Below, in pieces: positions 1 through 12,538 of a stretch of DNA of 64,000 bases. Source of the DNA: Patiria pectinifera (taxonomy: Eukaryota > Echinodermata > Asteroidea > Valvatida > Asterinidae); the NCBI GenBank assembly GCA_029964075.1, contig CM057142.1, positions 36,334,392 through 36,398,391 on the forward strand, given 5' to 3'. The position numbers and the translations under genes are program-made. Positions within the stretch are counted from its first letter, which is position 1. Each line of letters starts with the position of its first letter. The notes beneath the pieces were generated by a model. The model was not told the origin of the DNA, did no database searches, and worked only from the letters and a program-made list of their open reading frames with translations.

Positions 1-3000
1 TTACCACTGGTTAGAACATGCCATGTGACTTTCCGTGGTCATGGTAATACTGACGTAAATGCGCGATTCGGGATTTCCTTGCTGATCTCACAGGGCAGAT
101 TTACTCGCCTCAGAAGTTGTGGCAAGGAAATCGTCAAACATTACAGGTATCGTGCTGCTTTTATTGTGTTATGAGAATGCTCACTTTAACTCAAAAACAT
201 TGGATTTCTGTTTGATATTGCAGATGACAATGTTTTAGAACTTTTTAAGAACACACACAGATCATTTTGGAAGTCATCCGCTATAATATGAGTCAGGTAG
301 GAATTACTTTTCGTTTGGAATTCGCTTGGAAGTTTGGTTGAAAAGTTTCTCTAATTTTTCCGTTCGAAAATTTGTAGTGGGTCTGGTCTAGTGCACTTAC
401 AAAATATCAAAAAATAATAACAATGAAAACACAAAGAAACAAACACAATCTAACACAATAATATGAATTAGAAAATATTGTCACCGAAAACATGTTGAGC
501 TAATAAAGCTTTAAAAACGCAAACAAAGAAGAAAACATTATTAACAACAACCAACTGGACCAACGGGGTTCAGGATGGGCCGGTTTGAATCAGATACAGA
601 GGCGGGTGCTGCAATCCATGACTTTACATTTTAAAATCACAAAGGTACAAAATAACACCATGCATTTAACCAAAAAACTGCGTCAGTGCTCCATTATAGT
701 CAGCAGACTTTTAATGGTTATTTTACTTATTTTTATTAAAAATATTTTAATATTTTTATTGAACACATTTCATCTTCGACAGAGTTCGGTTTAAGACAAC
801 GTATAGTTCTCATTCGGTTTTTTTCTCCTAGTTTGGCGATTCCCATTCGAGCGTTATGTGCTGAATATTTAAGGCATTAGACAAGAAAAGCTTAGTTTTT
901 ATGTTTTTTCTTTTTTCTTTTTTTTGTATGTTTTTGTTGATTACTTATTTACTTTATCTAGTGATATATTGGTCCGAAATTTCGGACTTATGAGGCGTCG
1001 GATTTATGAGGCATAAAATATATTCATTCCGCCTCATAGGTCCGACGCCTATGAGTTTTTGTTCCGCTTTTTTTTACTCACCCTGTATGACACAACTTTT
1101 TGACTCCAAAAATACACAAACACTCACACAATTAACAGCCTAGGCGGGTATAGGTTTTGGGTAAGATGTCATAATGGTTAAAATGGTAACAAATCCTATA
1201 AATATCATTACAAACAACAACAAATTGGCAAAACAACGATGAAGTGCCCCGTATAGCGCTACCAAATGAGGTCGTATAACTTGAAAAACGGGTTTCCGTC
1301 CAATCAGCATTGTAAAAGAAAGACCGCAAAACATGAAAATTGTAACGGTATCCCCATTTTCAAATGGCTGTCATGTAACCGTAAAAGAGTGGGTTTGAGA
1401 TGTGTTCACATCTGAAATGACCTGTCTCATGAATATAAATGTCGGCAGGGTGAAGTTTCATGCTATGCTTAAAGCTTGACTTCTCTGGGTAGCTCGGATG
1501 TAATTTAGAACAAATACAAACAAAACGTGATCAGTGCCTGGATTCTGTGTCGAATCTTCCTTTGTCATTTTAATCGTTATTTGTCTAAAATGTGCTTTAC
1601 ATTTTAAAACTTACCGAGTAGGTGTGCAAACAACTGATGATTCCGGGTGATGACTGTACGTTGAATTGTTGGCCTTGGTACAAAGTCCGGCTGTAACGAA
1701 CAATGAAATGAGGACAAATCAAGCTTACAATTCCATAGTAGCTGTAGCACGCCGTTTGCAGTAAATACACGCAAACACCCGAAAAGGAACCTTTTAATGA
1801 CAAGTATTAAAATAATATTATTTACGATAAAAATAAGAGCTCACGCTTTGTGGGGTTTCATCAACAGATAAAGTTTGAAAGGAAAATGCCCCCAAATGAA
1901 CCTCTTAAAGGTTGCTATAGGGCTATAAACAAAGAAATTGCAGCACATTAACTTCACGCCCGCGTAACAGTATTTTAAATTAATGATGTTGAACTCTATC
2001 AAGGTCCGCATGTACTTGAGATATCCAGTTGGGTGTGGTTGGCATTGCTGTATCATTGGCTGATATATACCATGTGACCATGTTTTAATTATAATGCTTG
2101 CGTAAATACATTCTGGGTTTTCCAATTATGGGATGTTGAACTCTTATCAAGGTCCGCAGTATACTTGGGATATCCAGTTAGGTGTGTTATCATTGGTTGA
2201 AATATAACACGTGACCACTTTCCATGGTAATGCTTGCTTAAATACATTCCGGGATTCCCAATTCTGTTTGAAAGAGCTGGTGAAATCACCAATTCAAGCA
2301 CTCGAACAGCAAACAACGTAACACATTAAGTTAGAAAAGGGAACAAGCTTGTATGTCCTGAACAATTCTACATTTGTTGAAATGTTATACACACACTCCA
2401 ATCAATTTATTCCATCATGTTAACGATAATAATCGTGATTATCTTCTTTTTTTTTCAAATGGGAGAATATCATTGTATAGGCCAACTCTCTGGATTCTCG
2501 TGTATCTTCCAAAGCATCAAATTTTGGGAAACACCTGTAAACAGGTTTCTGAACACTGCCTCACCAAGCTTCTTAAAAGTCGTAGGGAATTGCTATTCTT
2601 GCGATTACCCAAATATAGTATAGGGCTTACAGTCATGACGAGATGGCATTACATCCAAACGTCACAATTATAACCTTTGTCTTCGGCATTCATACATCTT
2701 TATGCAATAACACAGCAAAATAATGCTTATAAGACTCTGAATGGTGCCTGGAATTTTAGCGTGATCTGTCTGGCTCTATCGGATGTAAAAACACAACAAA
2801 ATGTGCAAGCTACTTGCTTATGCCTATTTTTGTTATTAACACTCTGTGCTTCACCAACCAACAATCCAATTAATCTAGTTAAGGATTGCTAATTAAACTG
2901 GAATTCGGTCTTTTGGCCGTGAACATTTACTTAACTAAACTATGAATAATAATAATAATAACAACCAAATTACTTACCGAGTTAACAGACAACTGATGTT

Positions 3001-3540
3001 GCTTCAAATGACTTGGAAATGGCTGTTCAGGTTGTAACAGTGCGTAGGCTTACAGCAACGCATTCGGTGCGACGTTTGATCCACAGCTGATGTCAGCAGG
3101 TTTGCAGAAATAACACTGTATGTGCTAGCTATCTAAGTTGAAGGGAAATATCAACAGATTCCTTCCCTCGCTTGAACTTGCTTCTTCTTTGTTGTTTGTA
3201 GTTGCTTGAGTGGCGATTATCATATTACAAATACTGTACGGTTGTGATGAAAATCACACAGTTTGATAAGAAAATTCCTCTGACCGAACTTCTCGCACAG
3301 CGCGGTGAAAAATGCAGCAAATTACCGCTGCGTACAGCTCTAACGATGTTGCGCATTTGGGTACGTCCGCATATACATTCGTGTATTCACTTGCCTGAGC
3401 CAGTTGGGTGAGGTTGGCAATGTTTAACACGTTCCCATGGTAATGCGTAAATACATGCCGGGTTTCCCGATTCTGGCAGCAAGACCTGGGGAAAACCCCA
3501 ATCCACGCAATAAAATAAAGCTGAGCCATACACATCGATC
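1..3540. repeat. Degenerate tandem duplication (~1.36 kb period) with a dispersed ~145-bp repeat
   Basis: A ~145-bp unit with the core catggtaatgc...taaatacattccgggattccc occurs at about 17-110, 2060-2125, 2195-2295 and 3425-3515. A second motif, acttaccgagt followed by aacaactgatg, occurs at 1611 and again at 2971, about 1360 bp apart, the same spacing as between the 145-bp units. Read on the minus strand, acttacc is a good 5' splice donor (GGTAAGT). The two blocks could therefore be duplicated exon-bearing units of a gene family or simply an old tandem duplication. I do not recognise any protein in either block. Confidence 0.5.
988..1055. repeat. Inverted repeat, 25-bp arms
   Basis: Arms 988-1012 and 1031-1055 are nearly perfect inverted copies built from two tatgaggc units separated by gtcgga. 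The loop is 18 bp of AT-rich sequence. It is probably the remnant of a small foldback element; no gene lies next to it. Confidence 0.6.
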
Positions 3541-4049
3541 AGAGAAGAGGAAAAACCAATGAAGGTTGTGAGTGCTGTTTTTGTAGATTATGTTTTCCTG
3601 CAGCTCCCTAAAAAAAACGATTTCCTCCCGCTAAAAACTTTTTGAAGAAAACTAAATGCTTTTCGACAAATTATACTTTTTATACACACTACGTTCTTCT
3701 TTTTTTCCCAACCCGGGTACTATTAAAACTGGTAGTCATAAAAGACACGAAAGAAGTTAACATATCTGTTGTAATCTGAAGCATTTACTAAAATGCATTC
3801 AGTGATTTTTTTTTTTCACATCAGAACATTAAATGACTTCCAGTATAGTAATTGATTATGTACAATATATACACAGCTATACAATAGGGTGCACAGGCTA
3901 CGCAAACACTGTTTGTACCGTGAAGCATCGTTAGTGTTGCTATGCTACCCTGGATAGAGAATTTCTAATCATGTTGCATACTCTCCGTCGTCATGGCAAC
4001 ATGTAATCTCTGATGACCAACGCTAAAATGTAGGCCATATCAAAATATG

Positions 4050-4332
4050 TACACTCTTAAAAATACGTGGTTAAAAAGTAACCACGTCGTGTTCATTTTT
4101 AATCACGTTCCCGTCGTCAAATATGCATCGACGACATCCGTGGTCAAAACGACCCCACCTTACGTGGTCAGTATAAATAACCACGTATTTTGGTCGATAT
4201 TTGACCCCATTGTGGTCATATTTTTAACCCAACTCCGTGATGAATTTAAGCTTACCCAATTGCCGTGGTCAGCCATTTTGACCAATTCCCGTGGTTAAAA
4301 TTTCGCAACCCAATTTCGTGGTCAAAATTTAA
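4050..4332. repeat. Short degenerate repeat cluster of cgtggtc/gaccacg units
   Basis: The block starts with acactcttaaaaatacgtgg and contains about a dozen copies of cgtggtca or its complement (aaccacg, gaccac), separated by runs such as aaaatttgacccc. Units occur in both orientations, so the block can fold extensively. The start resembles the block at 20909 (cactctaaaaaagatattta), which has the same kind of internally repetitive body. It is likely one non-autonomous repeat family. No coding potential is seen. Confidence 0.5.
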
Positions 4333-5912
4333 AAAAATAAATAAAATTCATGGACTAAAAAATTCTACAAGTAATCCTGAAAAGATGCACTTAAAATGAA
4401 ACATCTAAAATTCAACGAAGGGAAACTTATACATAAGAAAGAATGCTTTTAGAGTGCTTTGTTATCTTCAATACACATTTTTCTAAATAAATTCCGAATA
4501 TCCTTATACGTTTGTTAACTTTTTAAAAATGAGTTGACTCTCTTAGTACAAACAATTCTTTCATTTTTTTAGAGACATATGAGCACCAAATGTTACAAGT
4601 GCAATTTAACAGCACACAGATGTTTTCATTAGTAAATTGATGGTGTGAACAGTTTGTTTCACCAGTTTATTGAATAGCTGATTATTTTAACCAACTTACA
4701 CAGGATACAGCATTTAGGTACATACATGTATGTATTGTAATCATTGAAAATGAACTGTCAGGTTGAACATGGCTCTGCAATTATTTAATGATTGTGGTAC
4801 ATTTTCAGTACATTTTAAAAATCTCAAGTATGCAAAAGCTAACACTTGTGTCACCTTATCCGCATAATCAAAGATAATGTCAGGATTAAACAAAAAATGG
4901 TTTTCAGACAATAAAAAGCATTTCCTTAAGTATTTTCTGCTAAATTAAAATAATAAAAAAAATCGAACAAAATTTGTGAGGTCTATTTGCAGTAGAGAGT
5001 TTGGTTTGAACTGACTGAACACTGTAGGACCCGTCTATCCTTGGTTGGCATCCTCGTGTTGAAGGTTGTCGCTGACATTCACTCACTGTTTGGACACCTA
5101 AAGTAAAAAAAAAAAGAAGAAACAAAAGGGAACTTAATAAATAGATCTGGAAGTAAATTTAATGTTTTTGTTGCATCAGTTTGAAATTTGAGTTGCACGA
5201 CTGATAGACAAAATACTTTCACTCAGTAACTCACTTTTTTAATCTAAAAATGTCTTTTTGACATTGCAAACACTGCACAGTTTTAATGCCATTTGGATCA
5301 GCCAGGCTAACTTTTTAGAGATTTTTTTTGGATGAGAAAACTAATTTCTGAGTGCACGTCTACCAACACTGCAATTCAAATACAAAACAGTTATGACAAC
5401 CACAAAAATATGATAGTGCTAAAAAGGTTATTAAATTTGATAGGCAGCTGACACTGTTCCTGTTTATTATATGCACATACATTGCATTTTGGCATGGGAT
5501 GCACTGCGCACATTACATGTGCATTGTAAACATGTGTGTACATTTAATTTTCATGTTTGTGATACAAAATTACTTAATTGATGTTCAGAAAGTATCCACA
5601 GTCGTAAGACTAATTCGAAAACCTCATTGTTGTACACATGAAGACTAATTACCTTAAATTTAGTAGCATTAACACAAGCTGAACAGCATGCAAGAACCAG
5701 CATGACAGCTGGCCCTCTACAGGTTGTCTTTATGCATGTTGGACGCATCTATTAGTCAATCATCCAGATCATTGCAGGAATGGTCACCAGTCAGCCAGGG
5801 CTGAAAATAAAAACAAACACAGTTTGTTTTTGTCAAAAACGTTATTACTGGGACATTGCAAGACCATTTCACTGACTAAAATTACACATAAGCCTCGCCT
5901 GCATGTCCATTA

Positions 5913-6030
5913 CTCGAGCCTGGCTCGCGTACGAGCCGGCTCGCGTACGAGCCGGCTGTCGGTCGCGTACGAGCCGGCTCGCGAACGAGCCGGCTCCCGT
6001 ACGAGCCGGCTCGCGTACGAGCTGGCCTGT
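5913..6030. repeat. 16-bp tandem minisatellite (gagccggctcgcgtac)
   Basis: About seven 16-bp units, each a near-palindrome (gctcgcgtacgagc). The GC content is far above the surroundings. One unit is interrupted by tgtcgg. The same core in reverse orientation and with the same period recurs at 21421-21499. Confidence 0.8.
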
Positions 6031-6084
6031 ACGTCAGGTTTGTGAACAAGTAGGCTTGTAGGTCAGGTTTGTGGCCAAGCAGGC
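6024..6084. repeat. Two-copy ~30-bp direct repeat
   Basis: The unit gta(c/g)gtcaggtttgtg, followed by (a/g)(a/c)caag(t/c)aggct, appears twice in a row directly after the 16-bp minisatellite. Confidence 0.6.
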
Positions 6085-6305
6085 TACGATGACAGTCCCC
6101 CTACACTTGAATTTACAACAAATTTCGATAAATGAGGCACACAAAATGGAATAATTTGCCCGCTGATAACGTAAGTTCAACTGTCAATGCGGATGCACAT
6201 TATGCATGATGTAGCGTACGTTAAATCAATGACGAGCTAGGCCTATGTCATGTAGGTCTAGATTATCGCTGTTGACATGGTTGACCATCATGAATACTCC
6301 TAGAA

Positions 6306-6336
6306 CTATGAGGCTCCACGTAGTGGAGCCTCATAG
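6306..6336. repeat. Perfect 14-bp stem palindrome
   Basis: Arms ctatgaggctccac (6306-6319) and gtggagcctcatag (6323-6336) are perfect complements around a 3-base loop. It lies in non-coding DNA with no terminator-like T tract and is probably a transposon relic. Confidence 0.6.
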
Positions 6337-6339
6337 AGT

Positions 6340-9333
6340 CAGAACCCCGCAAAATTGTTGTCAGCACAAAACACTAATTAAGTACAGAAACGTCCATCCC
6401 AACCAAGCTTCTTCCCACAGAACCGCTGCACAGTTTGTCCCTAAACTCCATACAGTACCTCATGACATACTCACGTTATGTGCACCGAACAAACATCGGC
6501 GATTTCTGTCGGTTTTTCGGCAAAAATGATGAAAAATATGCGTTTTCCGCACTGAGCCAACCTGACACTTGAAACGTGCACGCGCGCAGAAAGATCGCAA
6601 TCATTTTCGGGTTCGATCGCTCGGAGCGCGCCGCACGGGTTACGTACTTGCACTTGTACGCATGCGCATACTATCGTTCCGCTCCTACTTTGTTAAACTT
6701 TCCCGTGTCTCCTTTGCTTTGCCAATTATTAGACTTTCACACTCTTATTCGAGTCGCAACGAGTGCGTAGTCGTCTTTGGATACTTGGGTAACAGACAAC
6801 ATTAGCGAATAAGTACATTATTGTAGATTCATAATTTGCGGCTCTGCAATATAAAAAGCAGATTGGATTTCGGTTCTGTCATTGTCGTTTCTTGCAACAG
6901 TAATGAGCTGACAGTGATAGATCAAATATTTTCCCTCTTACTCACAGTACATTCAGAGCTACTAGCTCATCTAGCGATTCAGACGTTGCTATAGTCAAGC
7001 AGTCAAATGTCTCCCTCACTAGAAAATGCCCCCAAAGTGGAGGCAGAATAGAGATTTCCTATAATAAATCGATTGTTTTCTTCGAGATATTCGACGAAGG
7101 CATTCAAACACAGCCTCTGGCTGATGAATAGCAGATTTAAGCAACCTATGGATGTCTTGGACATTGTCGAGAAAAAAACACGCTAAGCCAGTTCAGGCTT
7201 ATGTAAAATCACCTTTGAAAAAATACAACGGACCTCCCTCCCTTTCTCGATCGAACGAATTACGAATTTAGATAACATATTTATTCTATTTTATATGGTT
7301 CTCATACTCGAAGGTAACTGAGAAGAAATGTGCCTGGGCATTTAGAGCCTTCAACGACTGAAAAAACGCAGAGTGCACAGTATTTTCTTTGTTAATACCT
7401 TCATTTTGTTGTCTTGAAGCTTTGTCTTTTATGAATCAGTGGGAAAAAAAAAATTGTGCATCAAATCTTTCGACATCACACCTTTGTGATTTTGTGGCAT
7501 TCTCTAAGAAAAGAAGTTGTTCACATTTTTATTTTTTTTTTGGTCAGGATAAGTGTTGGCGGACAGCCAGGGTTTTAGTAAAAGAAAAATACTAAGGCGG
7601 ACACTATGGTTTGCCAACACGATTTTTTAAAAAGAGGAGACATCTGATAGCTTTAACTGATAAACTGTTGAACATAGTTATTAGTTCCAACTTGGGCAAT
7701 AGAAAACAAGATTATCACAAGTAAGATTAACCAAGATTATCAAAAACAATTATATATCTGTATAAGGCTGAGATTGGCGGCAATCTTGAAAATGTCTCCA
7801 GGTTTTTCGAGTAATTATTTGGTAATTTTTTGCACAAACGTGACATATGGGAGTACAAAAGCAAATGTTTATCACCTACTGAACGATTTCTCTAAACAAT
7901 ATCTGCACTAGCCGCCAAATGCACCACTTAACCATCCCCATATTCACATGCTATCAGCCGGCTTTCTTGACTGTCAGAGTCAGTCAGAGTTCATATTTTC
8001 CCAAGATTATTCTTGATTGATGAAACTGTGTGTCGGGGAGATGTTGAGTTTTACTCAGTGTTGTCCAAGACCTTGGAAGACAACAGAAAACCACTATATA
8101 GCTCGCTCAGTTGGAACTCCAACCAACAACCTCATGCATACGTTAAACTGACCACCACTTGCAGCGCTATACGGCCACCGGGCTGGGATGGTCGGTTCGA
8201 ATCTGATGGTGTAGCAGCGGATATTGCGATCAGTGTCTAGCATGATGGGCCTTTGGGCTTTGGAGATACAAATAATTATGTGCATAACGGAATGTACGTT
8301 TATGAATGATGGCAGGTTTTGAGAAAGAGATGAGCATGCAGTCACGTCCCTGTGCCGTTGGATAGAGGGTTGCAGACCAGTAAATAAACTGCCATACACC
8401 CAAATGACAAAGGAGCCCACTTCAGAAATTCAGAAAAAGTACTCACAACTCTCCAAGGATTTTGAGCCTCAAATCAAATTACAGCTTAGTTAATCATTTT
8501 TCATTTTTTGTGTAATTTTTTTTTTTTTTTTGGGGGGGGGGGGAATCTAAGGACTTAGGGGAGAACATCCACCCAAAGATGATCACCCCTAAAAATAGTC
8601 CTGAAGCCCTTCGCCATTTTGACACATGATGCATACGCTCTATTGCATAATAAGGCATGTCCCCAGTCCTGTGCACGGTTTCCACCCTTCCATTTTACAA
8701 ACCCTCAAGTTCAAGGCCATATGCTCTAATAGCAAAGAATTTGAGGGTATGCAAATCGTAATTTGGCCGGCGTGGGCACTTTTGGGCCCATTAATAAGAG
8801 GCATGCTCTCAGAGCTGTTGGGACGAGCGAAGGCCGTGTTGTAACTCCCCTTCTACAGTACAATCTAGGTAGACTATGAAAATACCGCCCTCACTGTACC
8901 CTAATATCGATACTAATGCCCAGGAAGTCGCATACCGCATGACTGTATCTCCGACTATTGGAGTGTTATAGCGCCCTCATTTTCCCTCGAGTCTTTGATC
9001 TCATTTTGGACAACGGTCCGAGTCACGTTTGAGTGAGAAGACTCCTTAGTGTTTTATTACACTTATTATTGAGAAGTGCCCTCTGTGAATGAAGGTGATG
9101 AACAGACCGAGTGGATTTGTATATTTTGCACCGCCAAAGGAATCACACTAATCCCCGTTGTTTGTCTCTACAAAAAATTCCCACTTGTTTTTGTGGTCGC
9201 GCATTCGCTCGCGCCCAACAAGATCTACCACACGAGACGCGCAAAACATAATTGCCACTTCGTACTGACACTAATCATTGGTCTGAGTTGTAGACAAATG
9301 CAAACTGCATTAGCCGTGCGGTAATATTTACTG
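6340..9333. other. No gene recognised
   Basis: Only short open frames without recognisable protein features are present. The notable items are a T13/G11 homopolymer junction near 8519-8543 and a tRNA-B-box-like SINE remnant (ggttcgaatctgatg) at 8193, which also occurs in variant form near 583, 50508, 61570 and, in reverse complement, 62670. Confidence 0.5.
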
Positions 9334-9346
9334 TTATTTGTTTTTT

Positions 9347-9614
9347 GAAAACAAGTAAGACTGCTGCAAACTGCTTACTGACTGGATGGACCTGAAATAT
9401 ATAAATCTAAAAATTAATGTGGCCTGACGTTGCGAACTTAGCAAGTTCTTCTTCAGAGGCTAAAACAGAAATGACAGAGGTACAAACATTAACTGTTTTA
9501 GCCTCTGAAGAAGAACTTGCTAAGTTCGCTACGTCAGGCCACATTAATTTTTAGATTTATATATTTCAGGTCCATCCAGTCAGTAAGCAGTTTGCAGCAG
9601 TCTTACTTGTTTTC
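9347..9614. repeat. Inverted 5' terminus of the PLE, 122-bp arms
   Basis: Arms 9347-9468 and 9493-9614 are reverse complements with very few mismatches (for example cgttgcg against cgctacg) and are separated by 24 bp. The right arm repeats the 3' terminal repeat of the element; the left arm is the inverted extension commonly seen in Penelope-like insertions. Confidence 0.9.
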
Positions 9615-9669
9615 ATGTTTCAAATTCTCTGTTGCAGTATCCCTTCGTGGTGATCCTCCTTGCTGACAT

Positions 9670-9852
9670 GTAAGTTTCATTGTGTTTTGTTTTGTTCCTT
9701 CTTTTACCATGTACTAATCAAACTGTTCTCTCCACACTACAGGTACCTACAATTTTGTTTTGCTCTGTCCCTTCAAAAGGCATTGCACTTTTTGTCTTCT
9801 TGTTCCTCCACTGATTTCTTGTATTAACCATTTGTTCTCTCCCTTTCAACAG
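9670..9852 (+). other. Probable 183-nt intron in the PLE leader
   Basis: A consensus donor (catGTAAGT at 9670) and a pyrimidine-rich acceptor (ccctttcaacAG ending at 9852) bracket the stretch just before the ATG at 9855. Penelope-like elements are known to retain introns, so this fits the family. Splicing itself is inferred. Confidence 0.45.
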
Positions 9853-9854
9853 AT

Positions 9855-11504
9855 ATGAGTGACACCATTTGCACTTTCCAGCAGCTCAGAAAGGCAAAGG
9901 AAAAGGCCTTACGCTTTTCCTACCATCAGGATAACTACAGTTTTTACTCCCTCTCTCGATTTATCCCCAAAGGTTTGCAACTGTCTCACACTCCCTGCTT
10001 AGGAAACCTCCCACCACACCTTCAAAGGAGATGGAATCAAGTTTTACATGGTGCCTCTATTAAACTCATCAATATTCTCTCTCAGCAGTGTCAATTTACA
10101 CGTGAGGACCTCCATCAGAATATTTCCCACCTTGACTCCCAACTCAAATCCAGTTGTTCTGATTCCACGTACAGGAATTTCCATGATGAGATTGAAAGGG
10201 GTTTGTCTAACCTTGACTCTGTCCTACTCAACAGGAGAAACAAGAAGATTGGTGGCTTGCTTGCCAAGCAACAGCAACGCAGACACAGACGTTTCAGACG
10301 TCCTAGGTCCCCATCTATCACGCCAACGCCAGAACCCCCTGTCAACACTGTAGTTAATCTTTCTTCCTCATCAATATCTGACGCAGAGCACAAACTTCTC
10401 TCCAAGGGTCTCAATTTTTGTCCCGCTCCCCGTTCTGTGAACCAGGTTCAGCTCAGCCAAGACCTCACGGAATACTACCGTAGAATCCGTCTGCGTGAGT
10501 TTTTCCTGGACAGTGAACCGTGTGAACCTGAGCCTTTTCGAGTCAAGAGTTCATGGGTACCCCCTAAGAATCGTGTGCCAGCCATAGAGACATACGTTCA
10601 AGTTATCAATTCCCAAGTCACTAACCCGGACAACTTCCCCCACAGGACTCATGATAATCTCCCCAGAGAGGAGCGCCTGGCTCTCAACTCCTTACGCTCT
10701 CGCACCGACATTATCATCAAGCCAGCAGATAAAGGTTCAGCTGTGGTCATCATGGACCGTCAGCAGTACATTGATGAGGCCCACCGCCAGTTGGATAATC
10801 GCACTAACTATACCCGCCTTGACTCTGACCCCACAGGCACTTTCTGTCGAGATATACAACAGGTACTTGACGATATGCGATCACGTGACCAGTTGTCCAA
10901 GAAAGCTCACAAATTCCTTTCTCCCTGTGATTGTAGGACTGCCAGATTTTACCTTCTACCCAAGATTCACAAGGCTGGCAACCCCGGTAGACCCATCATC
11001 TCCGGTAATGGCTCACCCACGGAACGCATCTCCCTGTTCATTGACAGTTTTCTCAAACCCCTTGTCCCACAGATTTCGTCATACATTCACGACACCCCAG
11101 ACTTCCTACGCAAGCTTGAAGGAATCAAGGACCAGATTCCCAGCACAGCCATCATTGGGACTTTCGACGTCTCATCTCTGTACACCAACATCCCACACGA
11201 GGAGGGTGTTCGTGCTTGCTCCTTGGCTCTGGCCAAGGCAGGACACACGACTCCTCCCATCAGTGATGTTGGCACCCTCATGAGACTTATACTAACGAAG
11301 AACAATTTTTCCTTCCTTGGTGAACACTATCTACAGGTACACGGCACCGCAATGGGCACTCGCATGGCCCCTTCCATGGCTTGCCTCTTCATGGGTGACC
11401 TCGAAGAACGCATGCTTGCCTCGGCCCCATGTCGCCCTTGGATCTGGTGGAGATATATTGATGATGTTTTTTCATCTGGACCAGTGATGAGGACAGTCTC
11501 TTGA
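9855..11504 (+). CDS. PLE reverse transcriptase, frameshifted just after the catalytic YIDD
   Basis: This 549-residue frame holds the N-terminal region and most of the RT domain of a Penelope-type polymerase, which copies element RNA into DNA at a nicked target. Visible blocks are IIKPADKGSAVVIMD (about residue 288), RFYLLPKIHKAGNPGRPI (about 365), the catalytic FDVSSLYTNIP with Asp at about 438, HGTAMGTRMAPSMA (about 497) and YIDD at 534-537. The ATG follows a likely intron acceptor. After YIDDVF the frame leaves the RT and stops at 11504. The reading frame that continues the RT is the next one and is open from 11471, which points to a lost T in the run at 11467-11472. The C-terminal RT thumb and the endonuclease follow in the second frame. 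Confidence 0.9.
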   Translation: MSDTICTFQQLRKAKEKALRFSYHQDNYSFYSLSRFIPKGLQLSHTPCLGNLPPHLQRRWNQVLHGASIKLINILSQQCQFTREDLHQNISHLDSQLKSSCSDSTYRNFHDEIERGLSNLDSVLLNRRNKKIGGLLAKQQQRRHRRFRRPRSPSITPTPEPPVNTVVNLSSSSISDAEHKLLSKGLNFCPAPRSVNQVQLSQDLTEYYRRIRLREFFLDSEPCEPEPFRVKSSWVPPKNRVPAIETYVQVINSQVTNPDNFPHRTHDNLPREERLALNSLRSRTDIIIKPADKGSAVVIMDRQQYIDEAHRQLDNRTNYTRLDSDPTGTFCRDIQQVLDDMRSRDQLSKKAHKFLSPCDCRTARFYLLPKIHKAGNPGRPIISGNGSPTERISLFIDSFLKPLVPQISSYIHDTPDFLRKLEGIKDQIPSTAIIGTFDVSSLYTNIPHEEGVRACSLALAKAGHTTPPISDVGTLMRLILTKNNFSFLGEHYLQVHGTAMGTRMAPSMACLFMGDLEERMLASAPCRPWIWWRYIDDVFSSGPVMRTVS

Positions 11505-12538
11505 CCTTCACTAACCACATCAATTCCTTCCACAGAACCATCAAATTCACGTCGGAGTTCTCGGCTCACCAAACCCACTTTCTGGATGTCACCGTCCGCA
11601 AGCAAGGCAACTCACTAACCACTGACCTGTATTCCAAACCCACAGACACCCACCAGTACCTCCACTCCTCCAGCTGTCACCCCAGGCACTGCAAAACTGG
11701 CATAGCGTTCAGCCAGGCACTCAGACTCAGAAGAATTTGTTCTAATGATTCAGATTTCTCCCGCCATACACAGATACTGAGGAACAACTTGGTGGCCAGG
11801 GGTCACAGCTCTCGCCAAGTTCATCGTGCCATTGCCAGAGCTAAAGCTATCCCCAGAAATCTAGCCCTCACGGGAAAGGCCCCTGATGCCATGGCCAAAC
11901 CCATGATTCCCTTGGTTACCACGTTTCACCCCAATCTCCCTCCCCTTCGCAAAATCACAAATGACAATCATCATATCCTCCATACTTCAGATCGCCTTGC
12001 CCGCGCCATCCCCAACGGCCCCACATTGGCTTACAGGCGTCCTCGAAATCTACGGGACCTGATTGTTCGAGCTGAAGTCCCATCCTTAGATGCATCCCCT
12101 CCCACCCAGCATGGTACTTTCAAGTGCAGTTCCAGATGTGTTGTCTGCCAGATTCATATCCAGGAGTCTGACTCCTTTTCTGGCCACTCTTCTGTCACTA
12201 CCCACAGAACCATTGGTAACATCACTTGTAACACCTCTAATGTCATATATCTCATTTCTTGCAGGGTCTGTGGAGTGCAGTATGTAGGTGAGACTAAGAA
12301 TACGCTCAAGAAGCGTTTCTATGCCCACCGGTCAACGGTCAACACCAAGAAACTAGACACCCCTGTTGGTCATCACTTCAACCTGCCTAACCACTCTATT
12401 TCTGATATGATTTTGCAGGGCATTGAATCTCTTGGCCATCGCAAGGAGTCAGTTCGCCTCAGCAGAGAGAAAGTGTGGATGAATCGTCTTCGAACTATTC
12501 AACCACATGGTCTCAACATCCAACTAGGGAATGATTAA
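11501..12538 (+). CDS. PLE RT C-terminus plus GIY-YIG endonuclease
   Basis: This 345-residue frame overlaps the first by 4 bases (ATGA). It begins with the end of the RT domain (HQTHFLDVTV, then LYSKPTDTHQYLH). A Cys cluster follows (C209, C213, C216), then a GIY-YIG nuclease domain: VIYLISC at about 248, QYVGET at about 263, KKRFYAHR, and an HFN-like segment. This nuclease nicks target DNA to prime reverse transcription in Penelope-like elements. The separate ATG is probably not a true start; the frame is the downstream part of one polyprotein separated by a single-base deletion. Confidence 0.9.
   Translation: MTFTNHINSFHRTIKFTSEFSAHQTHFLDVTVRKQGNSLTTDLYSKPTDTHQYLHSSSCHPRHCKTGIAFSQALRLRRICSNDSDFSRHTQILRNNLVARGHSSRQVHRAIARAKAIPRNLALTGKAPDAMAKPMIPLVTTFHPNLPPLRKITNDNHHILHTSDRLARAIPNGPTLAYRRPRNLRDLIVRAEVPSLDASPPTQHGTFKCSSRCVVCQIHIQESDSFSGHSSVTTHRTIGNITCNTSNVIYLISCRVCGVQYVGETKNTLKKRFYAHRSTVNTKKLDTPVGHHFNLPNHSISDMILQGIESLGHRKESVRLSREKVWMNRLRTIQPHGLNIQLGND

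Noticed and set aside
5913-6030. CRISPR array
   Set aside because: The units are directly tandem without unique spacers, in a eukaryotic genome.
10651-11283. 210-codon frame overlapping the PLE polymerase
   Set aside because: It is an out-of-frame shadow of the RT sequence.
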